This document shows positions 32,241-40,695 of a stretch of DNA of 56,129 nt, in pieces. The stretch comes from Rhodobacter maris (GTDB lineage: Bacteria; Pseudomonadota; Alphaproteobacteria; Rhodobacterales; Rhodobacteraceae), in contig NZ_OBMT01000018.1 of the NCBI RefSeq assembly GCF_900217815.1, forward strand, positions 1-56,129, in the 5' to 3' direction. Position numbers and translations under genes: made by a program. The notes beneath the pieces were generated by a model. That model was not told the DNA's origin. It was given only the letters and a program-made list of their open reading frames with translations, and ran no database searches. Numbering within the stretch: the stretch's first letter is position 1; each line of letters starts with the position of its first letter.

Positions 32241-32260
32241 AATCAACCATATGATTGATT
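32241..32260. promoter_or_regulatory. TetR operator palindrome
   Basis: AATCAACCATATGATTGATT is a 20-bp palindrome with one mismatched pair centred on CATATG. It lies 1 base upstream of the TetR start codon, over the ribosome binding region, where bound protein would block expression. Confidence 0.75.
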
Positions 32261-32312
32261 TCTGGCGGAGGCAAGGAGAACCATGTCTGAAAGGTGCCGC
32301 TTGACCGAAATG

Positions 32313-32345
32313 AAAAAACCGTCCCCGAACATTTCCGGGAACGGT
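32313..32345 (-). terminator. intrinsic terminator after the SqrR-like gene
   Basis: On the minus strand ACCGTTCCCGG pairs with CGGGGACGGT around GAAATGTT-type loop sequence and is followed by TTTTTTCA. It lies 27 bases after the stop of the SqrR-like gene. Confidence 0.8.
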
Positions 32346-32371
32346 GCGGGGTCAAGGGTATGCTGTCAGGC

Positions 32372-32803
32372 TCAGTTGGGCGAGCAGAACTGGTCGTAAA
32401 CCGTCTGCACCACCTGTGCGGCGCGCGGGTCGGAGAGCGAATAATAGATCGTCTTGCCCTCGCGGCGGCTGGTGACAAGCCCCTCAAGGCGCAGCCTTGC
32501 GAGCTGCTGGCTTACGGCCGCCTGCCGGGTCTCGAGCCGGTTTTCGAGCTCGGTCACTGATTTCTCGCCCGAGGCGAGGTAACACATGATCATCAACCGC
32601 CCCTCATGCGCGAGCGCCTTGAGCAGGTTCGAGGCAGCGCGGGCGCGGCCGATCATCTCCTCGGCATCGAGCGCGGCACAGCGCTCGTCGGGCAGATCGT
32701 CGCCGGTGCCGGGAAGGGGGGTATCGTTCATCTCGTCTTGCGGGCCCTCGCCCGGTTCCGTAACCACTGCAGGCCGTTCCTTGATTGCGCGCATGTCTTC
32801 CAT
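32372..32803 (-). CDS. SqrR/BigR-type ArsR-family persulfide-responsive repressor
   Basis: This 143-residue repressor has the ArsR winged helix (ASNLLKALAHEGRLMIMCYL ... ETRQAAVSQQLARLRLEGLV). Cysteines C74 and C140 are 66 residues apart, exactly as C41 and C107 of R. capsulatus SqrR, and C42 matches the third cysteine (C9) with the same offset. In SqrR these form a tetrasulfide link on exposure to sulfide or polysulfide and release DNA. No sqr or other sulfide gene is in the window, so it acts at a distance. The start is uncertain: ATG at 32803 or later ATGs. Confidence 0.87.
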   Translation of the reverse strand: MEDMRAIKERPAVVTEPGEGPQDEMNDTPLPGTGDDLPDERCAALDAEEMIGRARAASNLLKALAHEGRLMIMCYLASGEKSVTELENRLETRQAAVSQQLARLRLEGLVTSRREGKTIYYSLSDPRAAQVVQTVYDQFCSPN

Positions 32804-32915
32804 AGTCCGGCAATAGCACGGCTGAACGGGGGAATCGAGAGCCGCAAGCCATGACGGACGGAGGGGCGGGCAATTCACCGCGCGCGAGGGCGGACGAAAT
32901 GCGTTGCAGGGCCGA

Positions 32916-33041
32916 TCAGGGCTTGGTCGCAAGCAGCGTGCCGCGGATCGCGCGGATCCGGCGCAGGCGCAGCAAGGCCTCGCGCAGGCTCGCATAAAGG
33001 AGGACGACAAGCGCGAGCGTGTCGAAACCGGGAATGTCCAT
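32916..33041 (-). CDS. 41-residue small membrane protein
   Basis: The frame starts at ATG 33041 with a strong AGGAGAGG site and encodes MDIPGFDTLALVVLLYASLR followed by a basic tail (LRRIRAIRGTLL). It is a single hydrophobic helix with a positive C-terminal end. The strong ribosome binding site supports translation; no function is known. Confidence 0.5.
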   Translation of the reverse strand: MDIPGFDTLALVVLLYASLREALLRLRRIRAIRGTLLATKP

Positions 33042-33230
33042 CTGCCTCTCCTGAGCTTTCTGCCGAGCTGTTCCGGAGCCTACGCGCGAATATGGCCGAA
33101 ACGAGGCGCGGGCAGGGCAAAACCTTGCTCTGGCCGCCCCGCCGGCGGGCCGGGGTGGGGGCGGCGTGGCGACAGGGCTTGACCTTGGCCCCCGCTCTGC
33201 GCTTGCTGGGCCAAAGCCGCAGGACCGCCT

Positions 33231-34199
33231 ATGCTTCACGCCTATGTCACTACCTCGCCGGGTCTTGCCCGGCTCGGCCAGCAAAGCCCGACCGATCCGC
33301 GCCCGGATCTGGAGCGCGCGATCTGGGTCGATCTTTATCGCCCGCTCGACAGCCAGGTGGCTGCGGTGGTTGCTCTGGGTGTCGATGTGCCCTCGCTCGC
33401 CGACATGGAAGAGATCGAGATCTCGAACCGGCTCTATCGCGAGGAGGGCACCGATGTGATGACGGTGGTGCTGCCGGGCCACCTGCCCGACGGGCGCCAG
33501 ATTGCCGGGCCGGTGAGTTTCATCCTGAACGGGCGGCGGCTCGTGACCGTGCGCCACCACGAGCCGCGCAGTTTTGCCACCTACCCGGAGCGCGCGGCGC
33601 GCACCACGCCCGGCTGCCGCTCGCCCGAGCGGATCTTTCTTGGCCTCGTCGAGGAGATCGTGGCGCGGCTGGCGGATTTGCTCGAAGGGGTGGGGCGCGG
33701 GCTCGACACGGTTTCGGCGCGGGTGCTGGGCGAGGCGGGACCGGCCGAGCTCAAGGCATCGCTGGGTGAGGTCGGGCGGCTTGGCGAACTTCTGGGGCAG
33801 ATCCGGCTGGCGCTGCTGACGCTCGAACGGGCGCTGTCCTTCTATGATCAGACCCTTGCCGGGCATGCGCAGGGCCATGAGCTGCGCCCGATCGCCAAGG
33901 CGCTGATGCGCGACATCGCCGCGCTGGCGGTGCACAATGATTTCCTGTCCTCGCGGGTCTCGCTCAGCGTCGACGCCACGCTCGGCATGATCAACCTGCA
34001 ACAGAACAACACCGTGCGGATCCTTTCGGTTGTCGCGGCGCTGTTCCTGCCGCCGACATTGATCGCCTCTGCCTATGGGATGAACTTTCCGAACATGCCC
34101 GAGCTGCGACAAAGCTGGGGGTATCCTTTCGCCCTGGCATTGATGCTCGCCTCTGCGGTGGGGACCTGGGCCTTCTTCAAATGGAAGAAGTGGCTCTGA
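33231..34199 (+). CDS. corA: CorA-family magnesium/divalent cation transporter
   Basis: This 322-residue protein has a cytoplasmic N-terminal domain, a long helix (residues about 145-250) and two C-terminal membrane segments. The signature YGMNFPNMPEL follows the first membrane segment (ILSVVAALFLPPTLIASA). The GMN motif is the selectivity loop of CorA channels. The C-terminus ends in the basic FFKWKKWL. No RBS of note is seen; the gene stands alone. Confidence 0.93.
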   Translation: MLHAYVTTSPGLARLGQQSPTDPRPDLERAIWVDLYRPLDSQVAAVVALGVDVPSLADMEEIEISNRLYREEGTDVMTVVLPGHLPDGRQIAGPVSFILNGRRLVTVRHHEPRSFATYPERAARTTPGCRSPERIFLGLVEEIVARLADLLEGVGRGLDTVSARVLGEAGPAELKASLGEVGRLGELLGQIRLALLTLERALSFYDQTLAGHAQGHELRPIAKALMRDIAALAVHNDFLSSRVSLSVDATLGMINLQQNNTVRILSVVAALFLPPTLIASAYGMNFPNMPELRQSWGYPFALALMLASAVGTWAFFKWKKWL

Positions 34200-34204
34200 G
34201 AGTG

Positions 34205-34976
34205 CCGCTTTCGCGGGGCGCCCGGACGGGGGCTTTCGCTTCCGTCAGATGGGGCGCCGCCTCCTCGGATCTCCATCCATAGCTGAGTTCGCGCGAGCCC
34301 GGCTTCGATCCGAGCGGTTTCCTTCGGTCCCGCCTCAGCCCCCTTGCGCCCGAGCCTCAGGATCTGCGCAAGGGCGCCGTACAGATCCCGGGCCGGTCGA
34401 GGGCGCTTTCCCGACCCGGGGACCGGATATATCGCGACCTTCTCCACGAGGCGTCGGATGTGCTCGCGCATCTCGCCCTCGTCGTCCGGATCGCTCACCG
34501 AGGCGACCAGCGCGCGGATGCGGTCGTGCCAGGCGTCGGCCAGATCCGGTCGGGTGGGATTTGCGGGCGGCGGCGTGACCTCGCGCGCCAATTCCGCTTC
34601 GAACCCCCTCGGACGGGCTGCGAGGCCCTTCCGAGGGGCCTTCACGCGTTTGGCCGGCACGCCGGAAAGGGGCGCTTCGACCAGCCGATCCTGATCCGCG
34701 ATGACACCCGCCAACTCCCTCTTCCTGGCGGCGATGTCATCGGGCTTTCGCGCCTCGGAGAGCTTTTCCAATTCCTCCGCATAGGCTTTGAAAATCCGGA
34801 TGACGATCGCGGCCTGTTTCGGCACGATCTCTCTTGTTCTCCGTTCGAACTCTCCACGCGCGACAATTTCACGGGCCACCCCCGTATCCGTAAGAAATTA
34901 TCCGTAAGAAATACTGCCGACCGAGCGGCCATTTCGACGCGCCCAACCAATTCCCTGTGTGTCTTTTTCTTGAGAT
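34205..34976 (-). pseudogene. decayed large serine recombinase
   Basis: Minus-strand fragments in different frames match the recombinase family. The first is LKKKTHRELVGRVE (normally LAEKTRRGLRGRVE), then SYGYGVAREIVARGEFERRT with a frameshift at a run of five G, then REIVPKQAAIVIRIFKAYAE. The central zinc ribbon is deleted, and the C-terminal helical part remains (PTRPDLADAWHDRIRALVAS, REHIRRLVEKVAIYP, DLYGALAQILRLG). The N-terminal catalytic serine domain is absent. A 14-bp tandem duplication at 34886-34912 adds a second frame change. It probably came with an integrated island, now gone. Confidence 0.8.
34886..34912. repeat. 14-bp tandem duplication within the recombinase remnant
   Basis: ATCCGTAAGAAATT is followed directly by ATCCGTAAGAAAT. 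Because 14 is not a multiple of 3 the duplication shifts the frame of the recombinase and helps date its inactivation. Confidence 0.8.
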
Positions 34977-35121
34977 TCATCCAGAGTACCGCATTCATGG
35001 TTCCACCGCATGTCTTCTACGGCCGGGATTGGTGCGCGCCTGCACAGATCCCGCGCGCGGGGGGCGCGGACACGCGCGGAATGCGCCCTATATTCTTCCC
35101 ATCCCACGACAGGAGGCACGG

Positions 35122-36072
35122 ATGAGCTGGAACCCCTCGCAAGCGCATGACGCCCCGGGCCTCGGGCGCGTCGAGACCCTGATCATCCCGCGCGCCCGCG
35201 ACATCGGCGGCTTCGAGGTCAAGCGTGCGCTGCCCGCGCCCTCCCGACAGATGGTCGGCCCCTTCATCTTCTTCGATCAGGTCGGCCCGGCCGAATTCCT
35301 CACCGGCGGCGGCATCGACATCCGGCCTCATCCGCATATCGGCCTTGCCACCGTCACCTATCTTTACAAGGGCGCGTTCGAGCATCGCGACAGCACCGGC
35401 GCGCATCAGATCGTGCATCCGGGCGCCGTCAACTGGATGATCGCGGGGAGTGGCGTCACCCATTCCGAACGCACAAGCCTTGAGATGCGGGCGCGCCCCG
35501 GGTCGCTCTTCGGCATCCAGACCTGGGTGGCCCTGCCCGAAGCCGAGGAGGACCGCGCCGCGAGTTTCGAGCATCACGGCAAGGAGGCGCTGCCCTTTCT
35601 GGAAGACGAGGGCAAAGAGGTGCGGCTGATCCTGGGCCATGCCTGGGGCGCGCGGGCGCCGGTCAGGACCTTCTCAGAGACCTTCTACGCCGATGTCGCA
35701 CTGGCGCCCGGTGCCCGGCTGCCCTTGCCCGACGAGCACGAGGATCGCGGCGTCTATGTCGTCGAAGGCGCGGTCACAGTGGCGGGGGATACGTTCGAGG
35801 CCGGGCGGATGATGGTTTTTCGCCCCGGCGACCGGATCAGCCTGAGCGCCGGTCCGCAGGGCGCGCGGCTGATGGCGCTGGGCGGCGCGACGCTGAACGG
35901 TCCGCGTTACATCTCGTGGAACTTCGTGGCCTCTTCGCGCGAGAAGATCGAGGCCGCGAAAGAGGCCTGGGACAAGGGCGACTGGGATCATGGCCGGTTC
36001 CGGCTTCCTCCCGGCGACGGGGCCGAATTCATCCCGCTACCGGACGCGCTCCGCCCCAAACCCGCGCCCTGA
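35122..36072 (+). CDS. pirin family protein
   Basis: This 316-residue bicupin starts MSWNPSQAHDAPGLGRVETL with AGGAGG nine bases upstream. The pirin metal motif is present: IRPHPHIGLATVTYL, with His and Glu ligands continuing in FEHRDSTGAHQ and HSERTSLEMRA. Bacterial pirins bind iron and may act as quercetinases or regulate central metabolism. The C-terminal cupin carries VYVVEGAVTVAG. The longer frame from 34957 is not the start. Confidence 0.93.
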   Translation: MSWNPSQAHDAPGLGRVETLIIPRARDIGGFEVKRALPAPSRQMVGPFIFFDQVGPAEFLTGGGIDIRPHPHIGLATVTYLYKGAFEHRDSTGAHQIVHPGAVNWMIAGSGVTHSERTSLEMRARPGSLFGIQTWVALPEAEEDRAASFEHHGKEALPFLEDEGKEVRLILGHAWGARAPVRTFSETFYADVALAPGARLPLPDEHEDRGVYVVEGAVTVAGDTFEAGRMMVFRPGDRISLSAGPQGARLMALGGATLNGPRYISWNFVASSREKIEAAKEAWDKGDWDHGRFRLPPGDGAEFIPLPDALRPKPAP

Positions 36073-36100
36073 CGGCTCAGGGCGCGCGCTCGAGGCCCTC

Positions 36101-36295
36101 ATGTTCCGGGAGGACACCTGCCGCGCCGCAGGCCTGGAGCGCAGCATCGCGATGGCCTCCGGCGAGGCCCTCGATCTCGCGAGCGAGACCAATTGCGTGC
36201 CGACGCGGAGCGCGTCCGGCAGGATCGCCAAGACCCCGGCAGAGCCCAACCCCAAGGCGGCAGGCGACGATCCGCGTCGCCTGCCGCTTTTCTGA
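36101..36295 (+). CDS. possible 64-residue protein of unknown function
   Basis: The frame MFREDTCRAAGLERSIAMAS runs to 36295 with an Ala/Ser-rich, soluble composition and no domain. No good ribosome binding site is seen, and it may be noise. Apart from it, 36073-36453 holds nothing recognised. Confidence 0.25.
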   Translation: MFREDTCRAAGLERSIAMASGEALDLASETNCVPTRSASGRIAKTPAEPNPKAAGDDPRRLPLF

Positions 36296-36453
36296 GCGAG
36301 GTTTGCGCTCGCGCGACTCCATCTCTTCCCGCCGGTCTGCGGCGCGGCGGGGAGAGACACGGGCGCGACCGCCGCTACCACCCCGGGCCTGCTCGCGTTG
36401 GGCGGATTGGCCGCAATCAGCGGTGCGGCGGTGTCCCGCCGTTTTTCGCCCGC

Positions 36454-37437
36454 TCAGGGCATCGAGCCGAAATCGCCGCGCCGGTGGCCCTCGACCAGCG
36501 CGCGCAGACCCTCGGGCGCCAGCACCTCGACCGCATCGCCCCATTGGTAGAGGTGCCACGCCATCTCCAGCCAGCCCGCCGCCTCGAAGCGCACGATCAG
36601 GCTGCCGTCCTCCTGCCGTTCGAGCACCTGCGAAGGGTGGAAGCGGAACCCCGCCGCGCGCTCGGCGGCGCGGGGGGCAAAGCGCCAGACCACCGGGCCG
36701 AATTGCGCCGGATCCTGCCAGACGCCGAAGGATTGCGCGGCAAAGCGTTGCATCGAGAACGCCGGGTCCATCGCGAAACTTTCGTCGAGCGCCTCGGCGG
36801 AGAGGATCTGATCGAGCCGGAAGCTGCGGATCAGATCGCCCTTGGCCGGATCGCGGGCCACCAGATAGGTGCGATGGCCAAGGAGCACCCCATGCGGTTC
36901 GAGCACCCGCGCGGGCGCATCGGCGGATTTATAGCGCACCCGCAGCCGAAAGGGGCCGCGCAGCGCCTCGGTGATGGTGTCGAGGATCTCGGGCCGGATC
37001 GAGACGCGCGGGCCGGGGCGCGTCACCTCGGCCAGGGCCGACAGCACCGCCTCGGCATCGGCCTCGGTGCGGGCGGCCTCGCGCCGCGACAGCCGCGCCA
37101 ACAGCCCCTCGCGCAGATCGCTGAGCGCCCGGGCGTGACGCAGCCGCCCCTCGGCCCCGGCCTCGCGCGCGGCATAGTCGAGCGCCTCGATCGCGGTCTC
37201 GGGGCGCAGCATCAGGGTCTCCTCGCGCGGCCGGGTGATCCGCCAGCGCCGCTTGCGCTCGGCATCGTCGGAGGTGACGACATTGGCGAATGTCGCCTCC
37301 AGCGCATCGGTCATGCGCTGCGCAGTGCGGTGCGACACGCCGAATTCCGCAACGATTTCCGCAAGGCTGACACCGCCGTGCCGGGCCGCGGCAATCTCGG
37401 CCAGCCGGATCAATTCCTGCGCCTTGGCAAAGGACAT
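36454..37437 (-). CDS. HTH-WYL transcriptional regulator, divergent from the cas operon
   Basis: This 327-residue protein has an N-terminal winged helix (GGVSLAEIVAEFGVSHRTAQRMTDALE) and a C-terminal WYL domain (about 150-250: FRLRVRYKSADAPARVLEPHGVLLGHRTYLVARDPAKGD, cited by LEPHGVLLGHRTYLVARDP), ending with a WCX-like part. WYL regulators such as CapW and BrxR control defence operons, often through ligand sensing. An 8-bp perfect inverted repeat lies 27 bases upstream of the start at 37437. The gene is divergent from the second WYL gene and the cas3 remnant, so it probably controlled them. Confidence 0.88.
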   Translation of the reverse strand: MSFAKAQELIRLAEIAAARHGGVSLAEIVAEFGVSHRTAQRMTDALEATFANVVTSDDAERKRRWRITRPREETLMLRPETAIEALDYAAREAGAEGRLRHARALSDLREGLLARLSRREAARTEADAEAVLSALAEVTRPGPRVSIRPEILDTITEALRGPFRLRVRYKSADAPARVLEPHGVLLGHRTYLVARDPAKGDLIRSFRLDQILSAEALDESFAMDPAFSMQRFAAQSFGVWQDPAQFGPVVWRFAPRAAERAAGFRFHPSQVLERQEDGSLIVRFEAAGWLEMAWHLYQWGDAVEVLAPEGLRALVEGHRRGDFGSMP

Positions 37438-37463
37438 CGCGCACCCCGACAGCAATTGACACC

Positions 37464-37489
37464 CCGCAAGGCTAAGACTGTCCTTGCGG
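37464..37489. promoter_or_regulatory. operator-like inverted repeat between the WYL genes
   Basis: CCGCAAGG and CCTTGCGG form a perfect 8-bp inverted repeat with a 10-bp spacer, in the only gap between the divergent WYL genes. A TTGACA lies just to the left at 37456-37461. WYL regulators of defence loci bind such spaced palindromes, so this is the expected operator. Confidence 0.6.
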
Positions 37490-37519
37490 TCTGTCGAGGC
37501 GATTCCCCCGAGATTATTT

Positions 37520-37561
37520 GGCGGAGGACGTCTGGCGAAGGACATCTGGCGGGGGTCTTTG
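37520..37561. repeat. 14-bp imperfect tandem repeats before the second WYL gene
   Basis: Three units follow each other: GGCGGAGGACGTCT, GGCGAAGGACATCT and GGCGGGGGTCTTT. They lie just upstream of the ribosome binding site of the second WYL gene and could be regulatory or simply a small slippage repeat. Confidence 0.45.
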
Positions 37562-37579
37562 GGGAAGGAGTGTTGGGTG

Positions 37580-38266
37580 ATGGGGGATCGTGACGGCCGC
37601 GCCGCGCCGCTGCTGACGCGCCGTGCGCTCGGGGCAAAGCTTGCGGGCGCGGTTGTGGCGGGAGGTGTCGGGGGCGGGGCGGCGCAGGCGGCGGTTTCCG
37701 CGCCCGACCTCGATCTGCGCGATGCGGCGCTGCGCGGGCTGGCGCTGGCAGGGCACCGGGGCGATCCGGTGGCGGCGGCGGCGGCGCGGGCGGCGTTGCA
37801 GCGGCTGGGCGAAACCGACCCCGAGGCGGCGATCCTGGCGCGGCTTTATCACTTGCTCGACGTGCGCCCCGCCGCCTATTGGCAAGAGGGGATATCAAAC
37901 GAGCCGTCTGCGCGGCCCGAGGATCTGGCCGTGCTGCACGAGGCGATCCGCGCGTGCCGGCCGGTCGCGTTCGATTACACCGACAGGGGCGGCACCGTGA
38001 CGGCCCGCCGCGCGCGGCCCTTGGCGCTGGTGCATCCGGCGCAGGGGATCAAGCTTCTGGCCTGGTGCGAGACCCGCGCCGGGTTCCGGCAATTCTTCGT
38101 GCGCGCCATGGCCGGACTGCGCGTTCAGCCGGGAGATTTTACGGCGGATCGCCACGCGCTTTTGCAAGGCCTGCTGGCGAAGGAAGAGGGTGGGCCGCTC
38201 CAGCTTGGCACTCGAGCCGAGGGGCAGGAGGGCAGGATGTCGGAAAGGACCGGGGAGGGGCGATGA
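37580..38266 (+). CDS. WYL-domain protein with Tat-like N-terminus, coupled to cas3
   Basis: This 228-residue protein starts MGDRDGRAAPLLTRRALGAK, a twin-arginine pattern followed by a hydrophobic Ala/Gly stretch ending GGGAAQAAVSA, as in an exported protein. The middle is helical (DLDLRDAALRGLALAGHRGD). The C-terminal half is a WYL domain: LHEAIRACRPVAFDYTDRGG, ARPLALVHPAQGIKLLAWCE, FVRAMAGLRVQPGDF. No helix-turn-helix is present. The stop overlaps the cas3 start (ATGA), so the protein belonged to the type I-C operon. A WYL domain behind a Tat-like leader is unusual; a false signal from an Ala-rich helix is the alternative. Confidence 0.8.
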   Translation: MGDRDGRAAPLLTRRALGAKLAGAVVAGGVGGGAAQAAVSAPDLDLRDAALRGLALAGHRGDPVAAAAARAALQRLGETDPEAAILARLYHLLDVRPAAYWQEGISNEPSARPEDLAVLHEAIRACRPVAFDYTDRGGTVTARRARPLALVHPAQGIKLLAWCETRAGFRQFFVRAMAGLRVQPGDFTADRHALLQGLLAKEEGGPLQLGTRAEGQEGRMSERTGEGR

Positions 38267-39225
38267 CACATTACGCGCATTCGGGCACGCGGGCGGACCG
38301 GGCCGACTGGCAGAAACTGCCCGATCATCTGCTTTGGGTCGAGCGACTGGCGCAGGAGCGCAGAGCGGCCTTCGGGCACGGTGCGGCGGCAGGGCTGGCG
38401 GGGCGGTTGCACGATCTGGGCAAATAGGATCCCGCCTTCGACCGGGTGCTGCGTGGTGAAACGGGGCCGGTGGTCGATCATTCCGCGGCTGGAGGGCGGG
38501 TGCTGCTCGGCCCCGCCTCGGGCTGCCCCAAACCCGTGGCCGAGGCTTTGGCGCAGGCGATCCTTGGCCATCACGCGGGGCTGCCCGACACCGATGGCAC
38601 GGACGGCGGCTCTCTGGTCACGCGGATCGCGCGGCCGGGGGCGGCGCTCGATGCACAATGGCGGGTGCATTTGCCCGATGATTTCCACGCCGTCGTGCAG
38701 GAGGTTTTGCACAAGTTGCGCAAGGTAAAAGCCGGGTTCGACTTTTCCGTCGCGACGCGGATAGTGTTTTCCTGCCTTGTCGATGCGGATTTTCGCGACA
38801 CCGAAGCCTATTACGATGCGCTCGAAGGCCGGAGCCGCGACCGCGACTTGTCCGCCTTGCAAAGCCTTCTGATCGACAGCCCGATGGTGCCGGTGATCGT
38901 GGCGCGCGAGGATGTTGCCCGCGACTGGGTCGAAAAGCTCTCCAATGACTGTGAGAAATCCGGCCCGCTCGCCCGCGCGAGCAGCCCGGATGATCAACTG
39001 GTCGAGCAAGATTTTCCCAACCGGGAGACGCGTCAAAAGATAACTGTGACCCGCGAGATCCTCTGGGAGTCCACGACGGCAACCAAGGCTGAGGTTCTGG
39101 CGCTGGAGCGGCGGCTGATTGTGGAGCTGCGCGCGAATGACCCGAGCATCGGCTGTAACCGTCGTCCCGTTTTCCGAAGTGTGCCCCGGCAATCTTCCCC
39201 TTACGTGACTCAATCCAAGGGATAA
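38263..39225 (+). pseudogene. cas3: cas3 (type I-C) remnant, HD domain only, amber-interrupted
   Basis: The frame starts MTHYAHSGTRADRADWQKLP and reaches the catalytic H50-D51 in RLHDLGK, where a TAG (38425-38427) stands in place of the usual Tyr codon. Reading continues beyond it in frame: DPAFDRVLRGE, ILGHHAGLPD, CLVDADFRDTEAYYDALEG, all HD-domain sequence. After about residue 205 the Cas3 match ends; the helicase is gone, replaced by unrelated sequence ending ALERRLIVELRANDPSIGCN, whose pattern vaguely recalls the tail of GIY-YIG nucleases. The gene cannot be functional. The ATG overlaps the stop of the WYL gene. Confidence 0.85.
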
Positions 39226-39246
39226 GCTGACCGGAATTTCGAGGTG

Positions 39247-39940
<694 letters not shown>

Positions 39941-39944
<4 letters not shown>

Positions 39945-40040
39945 GCCTGCTTGCGTCCCAGGTGCGGGCCTACAAATTGAAAGCCGTTCCCCTCGGGTTC
40001 CGCCCTCACCCCCGGGATATCTGGACCTGGCCGAAGGGGG
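39941..40040 (+). pseudogene. cas8c: cas8c start, truncated
   Basis: The ATG overlaps the end of the cas5 remnant (ATGA), as in intact cas5-cas8c operons, and reads MSLLASQVRAYK, the usual opening of Cas8c/Csd1 (M-x-LLASLVR-x-Y). After about 12-20 codons the resemblance stops and the sequence abuts the protease gene. cas7, cas4, cas1, cas2 and the array are absent. Confidence 0.6.
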
Positions 40041-40062
40041 CAATCCTGACGGGGCAGCGGGG

Positions 40063-40638
40063 TCAACGGGTGAGGATCATCCGGCTGCCGTCGAATTCGA
40101 CCCTGGCGAAGCGGGTGAGGTAGCTCATGCCGAGCAGCGAGCCGCTCAGCTCGCCGCGGTTCACCACGGCGCGGACATTGTCATCCGTGAAGGGGCCGAT
40201 GGCCACCTTGTCGAGCCGCACCGGCGCAATGGCAACCGTGCCGTTGGCGGTTTGCGCCTGACCGATATAGGCGAGGCGGGCGGTGTCGATGCCGGCGCGC
40301 TCGGCGTCGGCGCGGCTGAGCACAATCGAACTCGCGCCAGTGTCTACGACAAAGCGCAGGGGTGTGCCGTTCACCTCGGCGGTGAGATAATAATGCCCGT
40401 CGGCGGCAACCGGGGTCTCGATCCGGCCGTCTTCGAGCACCGCCTGCCGCCCGAGCAGCGTGCCGCGAAATTCGGGCCATAGCCCCGCCACGGCGACAAG
40501 GCCCAGAAAGATCAGCGCCCAGATCATCATCTGTTGCAGTGCTTCGCCGGGGCGGCGACGCAGGCTGGCCAGGACCGAACCGCCCACGACGAGCAGAAGC
40601 AATACGAGATAGATCAGCCGCGAGGTGTCATCGAACAT
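40063..40638 (-). CDS. retroviral-type aspartic protease, membrane-anchored (TIGR02281)
   Basis: This 191-residue protein has two N-terminal hydrophobic segments (LIYLVLLLLVVGGSVLAS and MMIWALIFLGLVAVAGL) and a clan AA aspartic protease domain with the active-site VDTGASSIVL and the flap region GELSGSLLGMSYLTRF. Proteases of this family are single-domain and act as dimers, probably in the periplasm. It stands alone next to the dead cas operon. Confidence 0.92.
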   Translation of the reverse strand: MFDDTSRLIYLVLLLLVVGGSVLASLRRRPGEALQQMMIWALIFLGLVAVAGLWPEFRGTLLGRQAVLEDGRIETPVAADGHYYLTAEVNGTPLRFVVDTGASSIVLSRADAERAGIDTARLAYIGQAQTANGTVAIAPVRLDKVAIGPFTDDNVRAVVNRGELSGSLLGMSYLTRFARVEFDGSRMILTR

Positions 40639-40695
40639 GAGAACTCCTTTGCGTCGATGTGGGGCGCGGGCGCGGGCTTGTCAGCTCTCTGCAGA

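Noticed and set aside
34073-34879. 268-codon minus-strand frame as an intact gene
   Set aside because: It runs antisense into the end of corA and lacks a catalytic domain; it is the C-terminal part of a frameshifted serine recombinase.
37520-37561. CRISPR array or leader near the cas remnant
   Set aside because: The 14-bp units are adjacent without spacers and too short; no 30-35-bp repeats with unique spacers are seen anywhere in the window.
36193-37593. 466-codon plus-strand frame opposite the HTH-WYL gene
   Set aside because: Shadow frame of a clear HTH-WYL regulator; no domain, Arg/His/Gly-rich.
38425-38427. Stop-codon readthrough or amber suppression in cas3
   Set aside because: The helicase is missing and cas5 and cas8c are also broken, so simple decay explains the amber better than recoding.
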